16,673 nucleotides of DNA from a bacterium (GTDB lineage: Bacteria; CSSED10-310; JAJRTK01). The translations under genes and the position numbers were made by a program. The stretch lies in the NCBI GenBank assembly GCA_024278345.1, contig JAJRTK010000409.1, positions 1-16,673 on the forward strand, in the 5' to 3' direction. The notes under the pieces are model-generated. The model had not been told where the DNA came from. It made no database searches and was given only the letters and a program-made list of their open reading frames with translations. This document shows, piece after piece, positions 1 through 9,100 of this stretch (position 1 is its first letter; each line of letters begins with the position of its first letter).

Positions 1-25
1 CCACCGAGAAAGGTCCAAGGGATAG

Positions 26-47
26 GCTGTGACTTGCGTATCACAGC
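26..47. repeat. Inverted repeat upstream of guaA (possible operator or hairpin)
   Basis: GCTGTGA (26-32) and TCACAGC (41-47) form a perfect 7-bp inverted repeat with an 8-nt spacer, about 180 nt before guaA. It could be a regulator site or a small hairpin belonging to whatever lies to the left. No T-run follows it, so it is not a standard terminator. I see no convincing promoter or gene in the rest of 1-223. Confidence 0.3.
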
Positions 48-223
48 TCAGTGGATTTTCTCTGAATTGGTGAATCCTGTCAATTTCGAAAACAGCTTGA
101 ATAAGATGGATTTTTCATGCGATTGCCATGGCGTGAGTACCCCTCCGTCCTCCGCCACTCGCCTGATCACCCCTCTCCCGATCTTCTCCCGAAAGTCCGA
201 GCCCACCAGGAGACCCACCAAAC

Positions 224-1768
224 ATGGACCGCATCGTCATCCTTGATTTCGGAAGCCAGTACACGCAGCTCATTGCACGCAGAATCCGGGAATTGGGGGT
301 GTTCTCCGAAATCCTCCCCCACGACGTGCCGGTGGAAAGAGTGTCCGGGGCTAAAGGACTCATTCTGTCCGGTGGACCCCGGAGTGTCTACGGGGAGGAA
401 TCCTTGCGCTGCGACCCAAAGATCTTCGAGATGGATCTGCCCATCTTGGGGATTTGCTACGGGATGCAGCTCTTGAATATCCATTTTGGAGGGACCGTTC
501 GTGCCCGAGAGCTAGGGGAATACGGCCGAGCGAAGCTCCTCATCGAAAAAGTGGACCCTCTTTTTTCAGAGGTCACCGATTCCACGGTTTGGATGAGTCA
601 CGGCGATAGCGTCGATCTTCCGGGGAACAGCCTTCAAGTCCTGGCCCGCTCGGAAGATGGGCTCATCGCGGCGGTGGGCCACTGCGAGCGGCCCATCTTC
701 GGAATCCAGTTTCATCCCGAGGTGAGCAACACACGGCATGGGGGAACGATCACGGAGAATTTCTTGGCGCTCACCGGGGCCCGGCAAGATTGGGATGCAG
801 GGCACTGCGTTGAGAGAATGGTCGAGATCGTCCGGCAAGAGGTCGGAAAGGCCCCGGTCATCTCGCTCATCAGCGGAGGAGTGGACTCGGCGGTCTCTTC
901 CTGCATCGTTGCCCGGGCGCTTCCGCCCCGGCAGGTGCGGTTTCTGCACGTGGACAATGGTCTCATGCGCACGGACGAGAGCCGAGTTGTGGTATCGGAG
1001 CTCCAAAAACTCAGTTTTGGCGAAATCGAGGCCGTGGATGCTTCAGAACGATTTCTTTCCGCCCTGGAAGGGGTGCAAGACCCAGAAAAGAAACGAAAAA
1101 TCATTGGCGACACCTTCATCCGAGTCCTAGACGACCGCCTGGGATCGTTGGAGCGGGAGCTGGGCCGCCCATTTCTCTGCCAGGGCACCCTCTACACCGA
1201 TCTCATCGAGTCGGGGCATGGCGTGGGGAAATCGGCTGCTGTCATCAAATCCCACCACAACGTCTCCAGCCCAAAAATTGATCAGTGGCGCAGGGAAGGC
1301 CGGATCATCGAGCCCAACCGGGAGATCTTCAAAGACGAGGTCCGGAAAGTGGGTCGGGAGCTGGGACTCCCCAAGAAACTGGTGGGTCGGCACCCTTTTC
1401 CCGGTCCAGGTCTGGCCATCCGGATCCTGGGCGCCGTGACGCACGCACGCCTGGCGACCCTGCGGATGGCCGATGACATCTTCTTGGAAGAGCTCCGGAA
1501 CGCCGACCTCTACGATCTCATCTGGCAGGCCTTCGCGGTCTTGCTTCCCATCCGTAGCGTCGGAGTCATGGGGGACGCCAGGACCTATCTTGACGTCATC
1601 GCTCTTCGGGCCGTGGACAGCGTTGATGGAATGACCGCTGGCTGGGTTTCCTTGCCCGCTGAGCTCCTGGAGCGAGTCTCTTCCCGGATCGTCAACGAAG
1701 TTCCCGGTGTTGGCCGCGTCGTTTACGACGTGACCTCCAAACCCCCAGCCACCATCGAGTGGGAATAG
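224..1768 (+). CDS. guaA: GMP synthase (glutamine-hydrolysing)
   Basis: Converts XMP to GMP using ATP and glutamine, the last step of de novo guanine nucleotide synthesis in the cytoplasm. The 514-aa product has the usual full length and domain order. The N-terminal class I glutamine amidotransferase has its nucleophile in GICYGMQ (Cys78) and the catalytic pair in QFHPEVSNT (His164, Glu166). The ATP-pyrophosphatase domain follows, with P-loop SGGVDSAV (217-224). The C-terminal dimerisation domain ends in the family-typical KPPATIEWE. The ATG at 224 has an AGGAGA ribosome site at 208-213. The gene stands alone; the next gene has its own promoter 30 nt downstream. Assignment is secure. Confidence 0.98.
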   Translation: MDRIVILDFGSQYTQLIARRIRELGVFSEILPHDVPVERVSGAKGLILSGGPRSVYGEESLRCDPKIFEMDLPILGICYGMQLLNIHFGGTVRARELGEYGRAKLLIEKVDPLFSEVTDSTVWMSHGDSVDLPGNSLQVLARSEDGLIAAVGHCERPIFGIQFHPEVSNTRHGGTITENFLALTGARQDWDAGHCVERMVEIVRQEVGKAPVISLISGGVDSAVSSCIVARALPPRQVRFLHVDNGLMRTDESRVVVSELQKLSFGEIEAVDASERFLSALEGVQDPEKKRKIIGDTFIRVLDDRLGSLERELGRPFLCQGTLYTDLIESGHGVGKSAAVIKSHHNVSSPKIDQWRREGRIIEPNREIFKDEVRKVGRELGLPKKLVGRHPFPGPGLAIRILGAVTHARLATLRMADDIFLEELRNADLYDLIWQAFAVLLPIRSVGVMGDARTYLDVIALRAVDSVDGMTAGWVSLPAELLERVSSRIVNEVPGVGRVVYDVTSKPPATIEWE

Positions 1769-1799
1769 CCTTTCCAAGGTGGCTTTATGTACGGTGTTG

Positions 1800-1828
1800 T
1801 TGACTTTATGCGCGAGTTCTACTATTAA
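1800..1828 (+). promoter_or_regulatory. Sigma70-type promoter of the blaI-M56 pair
   Basis: TTGACT (1800-1805) and TATTAA (1823-1828) are separated by exactly 17 nt, a near-consensus vegetative promoter. Transcription would start near 1835, giving a leader of about 36 nt before the GTG at 1871. The -10 box lies inside the proposed BlaI operator, which fits autorepression. Confidence 0.7.
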
Positions 1829-1838
1829 GGGTCGTAGA
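1822..1838. promoter_or_regulatory. Proposed BlaI-type operator, copy 1 (autoregulatory)
   Basis: TACTATTAAGGGTCGTA (within 1820-1836 to 1838, counting the flanking bases) is an imperfect dyad with outer TAC/GTA arms. It matches the perfect dyad upstream of the efflux operon at most positions: with one flanking base on each side, 14 of 19 bases agree without a gap. It overlaps the -10 hexamer, as expected for a repressor that blocks its own promoter. The functional role is inferred. Confidence 0.55.
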
Positions 1839-1870
1839 TTGTTGCTGGTTCTTGCAAAAGGAGTCCTGGC

Positions 1871-2296
1871 GTGAGGGGCATTCGAATTCGACCGGAGTAT
1901 GCCGGGGTCCGATCCTCGCTCTTCGACCTTGAGGCGGATATCATGGAAATCGTTTGGTCCCTGGGTTGGGCGGAGTTCTCCGTTGGTGCTGTTCATAAGA
2001 AGTTGGAGGCGAACCGCGATATCGCCTATACGACCGTGATGACGACCGTTGGGAGGCTTTTCGGGAAGGGATTGCTGGAGCGGCGCCGAGACGGGCGGCG
2101 ATACCTCTACACGCCGGTGATGGGGAAGGACCAGTTTCTTCGCGCCATGGCACGCGATGTGTTGGGAAGCCTGTTGAAGACCGGCGAGCATCAGATGGAG
2201 GCCTTGCTCATGGAGGAAGTCGCAGAGGCGGACAGCGATGAGCTCGACCGGCTGGAGGCCATGATTCGAGCACGGCGCAAGGAGCTGCAGGGGTGA
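1871..2296 (+). CDS. BlaI/MecI/CopY-family transcriptional repressor
   Basis: A 141-aa winged-helix repressor. The family core is clear: [10 protein letters not shown] near the start, then the recognition helix region [19 protein letters not shown] (about 53-71) and the wing [13 protein letters not shown] helical dimerisation tail ends in [13 protein letters not shown]. Family members bind short dyads as dimers and are released by proteolysis in the tail (BlaI, MecI) or by metal (CopY). No CopY-type CxC metal site is present, so release by the adjacent protease is more likely. GTG start at 1871 with AAGGAG just upstream; the next gene overlaps by 4 nt. Likely target: its own promoter and that of the efflux operon. 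Confidence 0.9.
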   Translation: MRGIRIRPEYAGVRSSLFDLEADIMEIVWSLGWAEFSVGAVHKKLEANRDIAYTTVMTTVGRLFGKGLLERRRDGRRYLYTPVMGKDQFLRAMARDVLGSLLKTGEHQMEALLMEEVAEADSDELDRLEAMIRARRKELQG

Positions 2297-3312
2297 GCGA
2301 AATCCTGTCATCTCTCTTGAAAGTCGTGGTGGTGTTCGGGCTTGGCATTCCGCTGGCCACTCTTGTGGCAAAGGTCAGTCTGGCGCTCCGATGGCGATCC
2401 GATTCCCATCCGCTCCGCCACGGATCGCTCTCGTCCTTTCTCTTGGTTGTCGGGCCGAGCCTTGCCACTGTCTTGTGGTTCGTTTCCGCGGCGATTCACC
2501 GGGCGGAACCGGGCGAGGGCGCCGGCGTGTGTGCCATCAGCCATACCGGAATTGGCACTTGCATCGATTCACTATTGCTGGCTCTTATACTTTCCACGGT
2601 CCTGGCCACGGCATTGACCAGCCGTTGGAGACTTTCGCGGAGCGGTTCCCATGGTGTCGTGCCCGCAATCTATTTTCGACGGCTGGCGCGGCTGTGTCGC
2701 CGCCATGGGAAGCTAGACGTGCTCAGCGGGCGGGTGAAGGCTGTTGGGGACTCACAGAGCCACCCGATTTGCGTCCGTGGTTTTTTTCGGCCCATGGTTG
2801 AGGTCAGCACTCTTTTGATGGATCGTCTGGACGATGCCGCGCTGGAAGCAGCTTTGTTGCACGAGGTCGCGCACGTGCAGGGGTATGACCCTTTGCGTTA
2901 CCTTCTTGGCTCCTTGGCTTTGGCATTGAATCCAATGGGTTTTTTGCTGCGCCCCGAGCTTCGGCGTTGGCGGGCGGCTCGAGAGGCGGTTTGTGATTTC
3001 GAGGCCGTGGGGCGATCGGCGGATCCGCTCTCCCTGGCCGAGGCTTTGGTTACCGTTTCCCGGATCAGCCGCCCGTTACCGGACTTCTCCGCGGGTCTCG
3101 GAGGGGCCGCCTTGAAATTGTTGCAGCTACGAATTCATTTGCTTCTTGGCTACGCTTCAAACCCACGTCATGCGGTTCGCACTCCGGTTCGTTGGCGGTT
3201 TCTCTGGATCGTTTTCGCCCTGATTCTCTCTCCCCATTGGTTGGGTGTGTGGCCCTTGGATGGCCTCCACGAGGGTGTCGAAAAATTCCTGTCCACGTTC
3301 GGCTTGATTTAA
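2293..3312 (+). CDS. M56-family (BlaR1/MecR1-like) membrane metalloprotease, sensor-less
   Basis: A 339-aa integral membrane zinc protease. Predicted helices are at about 9-31, 46-67, 92-110 and 302-314. The cytoplasmic domain between the last two has HEVAH (190-194) and the downstream acidic motif [12 protein letters not shown] (Glu231/Asp236 region), which probably supplies the third zinc ligand. BlaR1 and MecR1 are near 600 aa with a C-terminal penicillin-binding domain; here only about 25 residues follow the last helix. By BlaR1 topology the loop 68-91 is outside and holds C80, H84 and C90. GTG at 2293 overlaps the repressor stop (GTGA), with AAGGAG at 2279-2284, so the two are translationally coupled. 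Likely role: cleave or inactivate the neighbouring BlaI-type repressor on a signal. Confidence 0.88.
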   Translation: MSEILSSLLKVVVVFGLGIPLATLVAKVSLALRWRSDSHPLRHGSLSSFLLVVGPSLATVLWFVSAAIHRAEPGEGAGVCAISHTGIGTCIDSLLLALILSTVLATALTSRWRLSRSGSHGVVPAIYFRRLARLCRRHGKLDVLSGRVKAVGDSQSHPICVRGFFRPMVEVSTLLMDRLDDAALEAALLHEVAHVQGYDPLRYLLGSLALALNPMGFLLRPELRRWRAAREAVCDFEAVGRSADPLSLAEALVTVSRISRPLPDFSAGLGGAALKLLQLRIHLLLGYASNPRHAVRTPVRWRFLWIVFALILSPHWLGVWPLDGLHEGVEKFLSTFGLI

Positions 3313-3374
3313 CAGAGAGGCGCTCGGAGACCGGCCCCGGTTTCCAGTCAAGCCAACCGCTGTCAATGGCAGAT

Positions 3375-3403
3375 TTGTCAACTCCGAAGGAGAAACTTAA
3401 AAA
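3375..3403 (+). promoter_or_regulatory. Candidate promoter of the metal efflux operon
   Basis: TTGTCA (3375-3380), a 17-nt spacer, and TAAAAA (3398-3403) make a plausible vegetative promoter. Transcription would begin near 3410, placing the 17-bp dyad at about +8 to +24. An alternative is a -10 inside the dyad (TATCAA, 3421-3426), as in the blaI promoter, but its -35 would be poor. Confidence 0.5.
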
Positions 3404-3417
3404 GATGCACCATAATC

Positions 3418-3434
3418 TACTATCAATGATAGTA
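3418..3434. promoter_or_regulatory. Proposed BlaI-type operator, copy 2 (efflux operon)
   Basis: TACTATCAATGATAGTA is a perfect dyad: 8-bp arms TACTATCA/TGATAGTA around one central A. It lies in the 157-nt gap between the M56 gene and the efflux operon and resembles the KACTACA-NN-TGTAGTM pattern of known BlaI operators. The related copy in the blaI promoter supports the same repressor binding both. The dyad is seen; the binding is inferred. Confidence 0.65.
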
Positions 3435-3481
3435 ACCCGGCGTTTGTTTGTTCCACGGTCTCTGGCGCAGTGAGGGGGAAG

Positions 3482-4948
3482 ATGAAGAGCAGACTTTTTC
3501 CTCGGCGACCCATTGTCCCGCTTTGCGTGGATACCCGCCAGAAGAGTTCTCGATCTAAAATTGTTTGTGGAAGTCCTTTGTTCAGGTTCATACCGTTGCT
3601 TGTCCTTCTTGTCCCGGCCACCGGTTGTTCGGGTGTCCCGCGGTTGACCAGCTCTCAGGCTTCGGTGGGTTCAAGCCTCTTCGAGCCCCCGCCAGGGCGG
3701 GTCAAGCTGTTCGTTCCAGATGTAGATCAGCCCGATCCCTCTGCGGTCTCCGCCGTGACTTTGGAGCAACTTCTGGCGTACGCCGATGAGCATGCACCGG
3801 CTCTCGGGGTGGCTCGTGCCCGTTCTCGTCGGGGTGACGCGGGGATCGAGGCGGCTTCGCTGCTCTTGCAGAACAATCCTCAAATGGGTCTTGGCGTTGG
3901 AGGCCGCGCGGTTGCGTCGAGCAATTTCTTTGAGAGTGAGCTCTCCGTTCAACAGCAGATCGAGATTGCTGGTGAACGAGGCTTGCGTATCCAGACGGCG
4001 GAGCAGGGTCGCGAGGTTGCCCTCGCCGAGCTGGACGAAGTCCGGTGGCAAGTCCACGTGAATGTCCATGGTCTCTTTTTTGAAGCTCTCATCGCAGAAG
4101 AGCGCGTTGGAGTGGCGAAGGGGGTCGTTGGGTTTGCCGAAGACCTTCGATTGGTGGCACAACGGCGCGTTGACGCTGGCGATGACGCGCCCCTGGCGAT
4201 GCTTGTCGCCCGGGCGGATCTGGCCCAGGCCAAGGAGCGTCTTGTTGCGGCGGATCAGGAGGAGAGGCTTGTGCGTTTGGCTTTGGCCGAAGCGGCGGGC
4301 TGGCCGGCAACGAATGCCCCGATGCCTCATGGTGCCTTGCCGACCATCCGAATCACCCGGGTTCTTCCGGATTTGATTCGCCTGGCAGGGCAACATCATC
4401 CGGCGCTCCGCACCCTGGAGTTCGCGGTTGGGGAGGCGGAGTCCCGAGTTCGGCTCCAGGATCGGGAAGCCTGGCCCGAGCCGACGTTGGGCTTCGGGTA
4501 CGGGCGGGAAGGAGACGCCTCGGATCCGCCCAACGTTTGGCTGTTCACGGTTGGCATTCCCATTCCGCTCTGGAACCGAAATCAGGGTCAACGGGCCCAA
4601 GCTTCCGTTGCCCTTGGCACCGCCCGTGCCGAGCGGGAGAGTCTTGGCCTGCGTTTACAGGCCCGGATCGCCCGGGCCGCCAGTGCGGTCAACGCCGCGG
4701 CGGAGCGAGTTCGCATCTATGGAGCGGATGTCGTACCGGCCGTCATGAGCAATCTCAGACTCATTCGCCGGGCATACGAATTGGGCGAGCTTGATATCCA
4801 CGCTGTTTCGCAGACAAGGGAACGAGTGCTGGAGACCCAAGGTCGTGCCATTGATGCTCGCAGTGAGTATTTTCGCGCGCTTGCCGAGTTGGAGGCATTG
4901 GTGGGAGCCGAGCTGGACGATTCAGCCCTAAAGGAGACGAGGCCATGA
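3482..4948 (+). CDS. CzcC/CusC-like outer-membrane channel of heavy-metal RND efflux (TolC family)
   Basis: About 488 aa; forms the outer-membrane exit duct of a tripartite metal pump. The ATG at 3482 is preferred over the upstream GTG at 3470 because GAGGGGGAAG directly precedes it. The N-terminus has an unusually long polar stretch, then a hydrophobic segment ending in LLVPATGCSG, a probable lipobox with Cys49. The rest is two outer-membrane efflux repeats of long amphipathic helices, with family phrases such as SVQQQIEIAGERGLRIQTA, GIPIPLWNRNQGQRAQA and LRLIRRAYELGELDI. It overlaps the adaptor gene by 4 nt (ATGA). It is the first gene of the operon and sits just downstream of the proposed operator. 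Confidence 0.92.
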   Translation: MKSRLFPRRPIVPLCVDTRQKSSRSKIVCGSPLFRFIPLLVLLVPATGCSGVPRLTSSQASVGSSLFEPPPGRVKLFVPDVDQPDPSAVSAVTLEQLLAYADEHAPALGVARARSRRGDAGIEAASLLLQNNPQMGLGVGGRAVASSNFFESELSVQQQIEIAGERGLRIQTAEQGREVALAELDEVRWQVHVNVHGLFFEALIAEERVGVAKGVVGFAEDLRLVAQRRVDAGDDAPLAMLVARADLAQAKERLVAADQEERLVRLALAEAAGWPATNAPMPHGALPTIRITRVLPDLIRLAGQHHPALRTLEFAVGEAESRVRLQDREAWPEPTLGFGYGREGDASDPPNVWLFTVGIPIPLWNRNQGQRAQASVALGTARAERESLGLRLQARIARAASAVNAAAERVRIYGADVVPAVMSNLRLIRRAYELGELDIHAVSQTRERVLETQGRAIDARSEYFRALAELEALVGAELDDSALKETRP

Positions 4949-6132
4949 AGCCATTGGAATCAATTATCGCAGGCTGGACGCGATTTACCGGATGGTGTCT
5001 TTTCACCGCCCTGCTTTTTTTGCAGCTCGCGGCGAGTACAGGCTGCAAAGAGCTTGCTTCACTTCCAGCCAGGCAGATGGAACTTGAGGCTCCGAGCCTC
5101 GAAGAGGTTGTGCAGCTTTCGGACGAGGCGATGGCGCGGAACAACATTCAGCTTGCCAAGGTTACAAAGGAGCTTCTCCACGATTCTATCGAGGTTCCCG
5201 CCGAAGTTCGACTCAATCCCGATCGCGTTGCCCACGTGGCGCCCCTCGTGGCTGGGCAGCTCCAGAAGGTGCTGGTCTCCGTCGGTGACACGGTCAAGAA
5301 AGGGCAGAAACTGGCGGTGCTCAGGAGCGTGGATCTGGGGCAAGCTCGGGCCGAGTATCGGCGGTCGAAAGCGATGCTACAGGCGGCTCAGGCCAATTTT
5401 GCGCGCCAGGAACGTCTGAGAACGGAAGGGATTTCCTCGGAGAGATCGTTTCTCGAAGCCCAGCTCCGGCTGGCGGAGGCGGAGGCGGACTGGGATGCCG
5501 GCCAGGCGCGGTTATTGGTTTTCGGGCCCAGCGGAGGCAGTGGCCCGGACATGCCGATTAAGGCGCCTATTGCAGGGACGGTGGTGAAGCGGCATGCCAC
5601 GCAGGGGGAGAATGTCAGTCCCTCGGATACTCTTTTCATGATTGCTGATACATCGAAGGTCTGGGTCATCGGTCACGTGTATGAAGAAGAGATGTCGAAG
5701 ATCCACACGGATGCCAAGATTACTTTGGGATTACAGGCCTATCCTGAGCTCTCGTGGGAGGGGAAGCTCGCTTTCGTGGCGCCAATCGTGGAGGAAACGA
5801 CAAGGACCCTCGGCGTTCGTGCCGAATTGGACAATGAAGATGGGGTTTTGCGACCGGGGCTGTTCGGACATTTGAGGATTTCGGTGAGCGAGGCGGAACC
5901 GGTCGTCGCAATCCCTTTGGCCGCTTCGCAGACATTGCGTGGCGCCACGGTGGTTTTCGTGCCGTCGGGCAAGCCGAACAGCTTTCGAGCAAAGAAAGTC
6001 GTGCTGGGCCGGCGCAGTGGCTATCGAGTCGAGATTCGTGAAGGGCTTGAGGTCGGAAACCAGATTGTGATTTCTGGGGCTTTTCTGCTCAAATCCCAGC
6101 TCATGGCTGGCGAGTTCGGCGAAGAGGAGTAG
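4945..6132 (+). CDS. CzcB/CusB-like periplasmic adaptor (membrane fusion protein)
   Basis: A 395-aa adaptor linking the inner-membrane pump to the outer-membrane channel. The N-terminus has a hydrophobic segment ending in LAASTGC (Cys34), a possible but atypical lipobox with Ser at -3. Two lipoyl half-motifs occur at about 95-130 (VAPLVAGQLQKVLVSVGDTV) and 203-235 (MPIKAPIAGTVVKRHATQGE). They flank a short alpha-hairpin (130-192). A beta-barrel and a membrane-proximal domain follow (TSKVWVIGHVYEEEM; LRPGLFGHLRI). There is no His-rich N-terminal metal-binding stretch and no CusB-type Met cluster. ATG at 4945 has AAGGAG at 4931-4936. The pump gene starts 2 nt after the stop. Confidence 0.93.
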   Translation: MKPLESIIAGWTRFTGWCLFTALLFLQLAASTGCKELASLPARQMELEAPSLEEVVQLSDEAMARNNIQLAKVTKELLHDSIEVPAEVRLNPDRVAHVAPLVAGQLQKVLVSVGDTVKKGQKLAVLRSVDLGQARAEYRRSKAMLQAAQANFARQERLRTEGISSERSFLEAQLRLAEAEADWDAGQARLLVFGPSGGSGPDMPIKAPIAGTVVKRHATQGENVSPSDTLFMIADTSKVWVIGHVYEEEMSKIHTDAKITLGLQAYPELSWEGKLAFVAPIVEETTRTLGVRAELDNEDGVLRPGLFGHLRISVSEAEPVVAIPLAASQTLRGATVVFVPSGKPNSFRAKKVVLGRRSGYRVEIREGLEVGNQIVISGAFLLKSQLMAGEFGEEE

Positions 6133-6134
6133 CC

Positions 6135-9100
6135 ATGATTGAGAGATTCGTCGAAACTGCTCTCCGCCAGCGTTTTCTGGTGGGAATCTTTGGCCTCGTG
6201 TTGGTGGCCTATGGGGTCTACGTCACTCTGGGCCTCCCGGTAGCAGCCTTTCCAGACGTGACGAACGTTCAGGTTACTGTCAATACCGAGGCCCCGGGCT
6301 TGAGTGCCACAGATGTGGAGCAGCTCATCACTTTTCCAGTGGAAACCTCGATGATGGGTCTTCCCGGAGTGATCCAGGTACGGTCCATCTCCAAGTTCGC
6401 GCTTTCCGTCGTGACGGTAGTCTTCCAGGACGGTGTCGATATCTACTTCGCCAGGCAGCTCGTTTTCCAGCGCTTGGCTCAGGCCCGTGAGAGGATTCCC
6501 GGAGGGTTGGGGACCCCGCAGATGGGGCCTATCACTACGGGCTTGGGGCAAATCTACCAGTACACCATTGAGGGAGAAGGGCGTTCCGCCATGGAGCTGA
6601 GGACCCTGAACGACTGGATTGTCAAATACCAGCTTCGCGGTGTCTCGGGGGTTGCCGATGTGCTCTCTTTCGGCGGCGAGGTACGACAATACCAGGTTCA
6701 GGTCGATCCTGATCGCCTGCTTCGTTACGGCATGACGCTGGACGATGTGTCAGCGGCCATCGCTGTCAATAATCTCAACGTCGGGGGACAGTACCTCGTG
6801 GGTGAGTCCGAACAGCTCGTTGTGCGCGGCGTCGGCCTCATTCGCGGGCAGCGTGAGGGCCTCGAGGATGTCGCGAACATCGTCATACGGAGTGAGGATG
6901 GCACGCCCATCCGTGTCAGGGACGTAGCGAAGGTTGAATATGGGGCCGAGGTCCGGCAGGGCGCGGTATCCAAGAACGGGCGCGGCGAGGTCGTCAGTGG
7001 TATCGTATTGCAGCTCCAGGGAGCCAATACTCGGGATGTCATCCGTCGGGTACGGATCCGGCTCAAGGAGATCCAGTCGTCGCTGCCCCAAGGCGTCCGA
7101 ATTGTACCCTACTACGACCAGGGGGATCTGACAGACAAGGCCGTCAAGACCGTGACCGACGCCTTGCTCGAGAGCGCTGTGCTCATTGTTGTCATGCTCT
7201 TTTTGTTCCTGGGCAACTTTCGCGCTGCCTTGGTGGTTGTTGCCTCCATTCCCCTCTCCTTGCTGGTGGCGTTCATCATGATGGATCGCGTGGGGCTCGA
7301 TGCGAATCTGATGTCGCTTGGTGGCCTTGCCATCGGAATCGGAATGATGGTTGATGGGTCTATCGTGATGGTGGAGAACATCTTCCGCGTTCTTGCAGAA
7401 CGAAGCGATGATGATCGGCTGAGCGCGGTCGGTCGGGCGGCTCACGAAGTTGCTCGTCCAGTTTTCTTCGCGGTGCTCATCATCGTGGCGGTTTTTCTTC
7501 CGCTTTTTACCTTGCAGGGCGTTGAGGGTAAACTGTTTGGGCCATTGGCATTTACCACCAGCTTTGCCATGATCGGGTCCCTCATTACGGCTCTGGCCAT
7601 TGTTCCTTCCCTGACCACGGTGCTTCTCACGGGAAAACTGAAGGAGGAAGAGCCCGTTTTCGTCCGGATCCTCAAGCGGATCTATCGGCCCATTTTGGCC
7701 TGGGTGCTTTCCTACCGAAAAACGACTTTGTTGGGGGCGGTTGCTCTCCTTGTGTCGGCGCTGGCGACCAGTCCGTTTCTTGGGACGGAGTTCGTGCCAG
7801 AGCTCGAGGAGGGCACCATGACGATTCGCGTTACGATGTTGCCCACCGTGTCCCTCCCCCAAGCGTTGGAGATCGGTCAGCGGTTGGAGAAGCGTTTGCT
7901 AGAGTATCCTGAAGTGACCTATGCGCTTTCCAGGATTGGGCGTGCTGAGCTCGGCGGCGATCCCGAGTCCGTGAGCAACAACGAGATCTACGTGGGCATA
8001 CAGTCTCCCGAGGAATACAAATGGGTGACCGCACCCAGCCGGCTGGCTCTTGCCGAGCGCATGGCCGAAGATCTCGGGAAGGAGTATCCCGGTGTCCTCT
8101 TCAACTTCAGCCAACCCATCGCAACCCGTGTCGATGAACTCTTGAGCGGCGTCAAGGCGCAGATTGCCATCAAGATATTTGGGGATGATTTGGGCACACT
8201 CGCGGATTTGGGTCGGCGGATCGAAGCCGTAATCCGAGGCGTTCCAGGTGCCGCCGATGTTCAGCTCGAGCAGATTGAAGGTGAAGCCCAACTTGTTGTG
8301 CGCGCCGATCGAAATGCCATGGCGCGCTATGGAGTCAACGTTTCCGATGTCATGAGTGTGGTGCAGAATGGAGTTGGCGGGGTGACGGCCAGCGAGGTGC
8401 TGGAGGGCAATCGCCGATTTGGCATCTACGTGCGGGTGGAAAAGTCACAGCGACTTGACGCGGAAGCCATTTCGAAGCTCTTGGTTCCCGGGGGGGGAAA
8501 TGCCCGTATTCCCCTCTCTCAGGTGGCACACATCCAGGCGGAGGAAGCCCCTCCTCAGGTGAGTCACGAGCAGGGGCAACGGCGCGTGGTCGTCCAGTGT
8601 AACGTTCGTGGCCGTGACATGGGCGGCTTTGTCGCTGATGCCCGCCGTGAAATCTCACGGCGGGTTGCCATGCCGGCAGGTTATCATACCGAGTGGGGCG
8701 GGCAGTTCGAGAACCAACAACGAGCCCAGCGCACCCTGGTCATTGTCGTCCCGGTCTCGATGTTGCTCATCCTGCTCTTGCTCTACCTGTCGTTCAACAC
8801 CGTAAGACACTCGCTCCTAGTGATTTCCAATGTCCCGTTTGCCGTCATTGGCGGCATTTTTGCCCTGGCGGCCACGGGGCAGTATCTGAGCGTCCCCTCC
8901 GCGGTGGGGTTCATCGCCGTGTTCGGTGTAGCGGTTTTGAACGGGGTCGTGCTTGTGGCTTGCATCAACGGGCATTACCGTGAGGGAATGGATGCCCCAT
9001 CAGCCGCCGCGTTGGGCGCCATGCAGCGTCTGCGGCCAGTCCTCATGACGGCGTCGGTGGCAATGTTGGGGCTTATTCCACTGCTGGTGTCATCGGGGAT

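Noticed and set aside
26-47. CRP site
   Set aside because: The TGTGA/TCACA arms are spaced by 8 nt, whereas CRP needs 6. Kept only as an unassigned inverted repeat.
34-246. 70-aa open frame before guaA
   Set aside because: It runs into guaA in another frame, has no ribosome site and its product is featureless.
1127-2371. 414-aa minus-strand open frame
   Set aside because: It lies antisense to guaA and the BlaI-type gene, both secure. Its translation is low-complexity in style with no domain.
2293-3312. Beta-lactam resistance regulator (BlaR1 proper)
   Set aside because: The penicillin-binding sensor domain is absent, and no beta-lactamase or PBP gene is in the window.
3330-3352. Terminator after the M56 gene
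   Set aside because: GGAGACCGG/CCGGTTTCC can pair with one G-T, but the loop would be too small and no T-run follows.
3671-4600. 309-aa minus-strand open frame
   Set aside because: Antisense to the CzcC-like gene; no recognisable domain and no ribosome site.
6750-7862. 370-aa minus-strand open frame
   Set aside because: Antisense to the RND pump; composition rich in His, Asp, Gln and Arg with no domain, a shadow frame.
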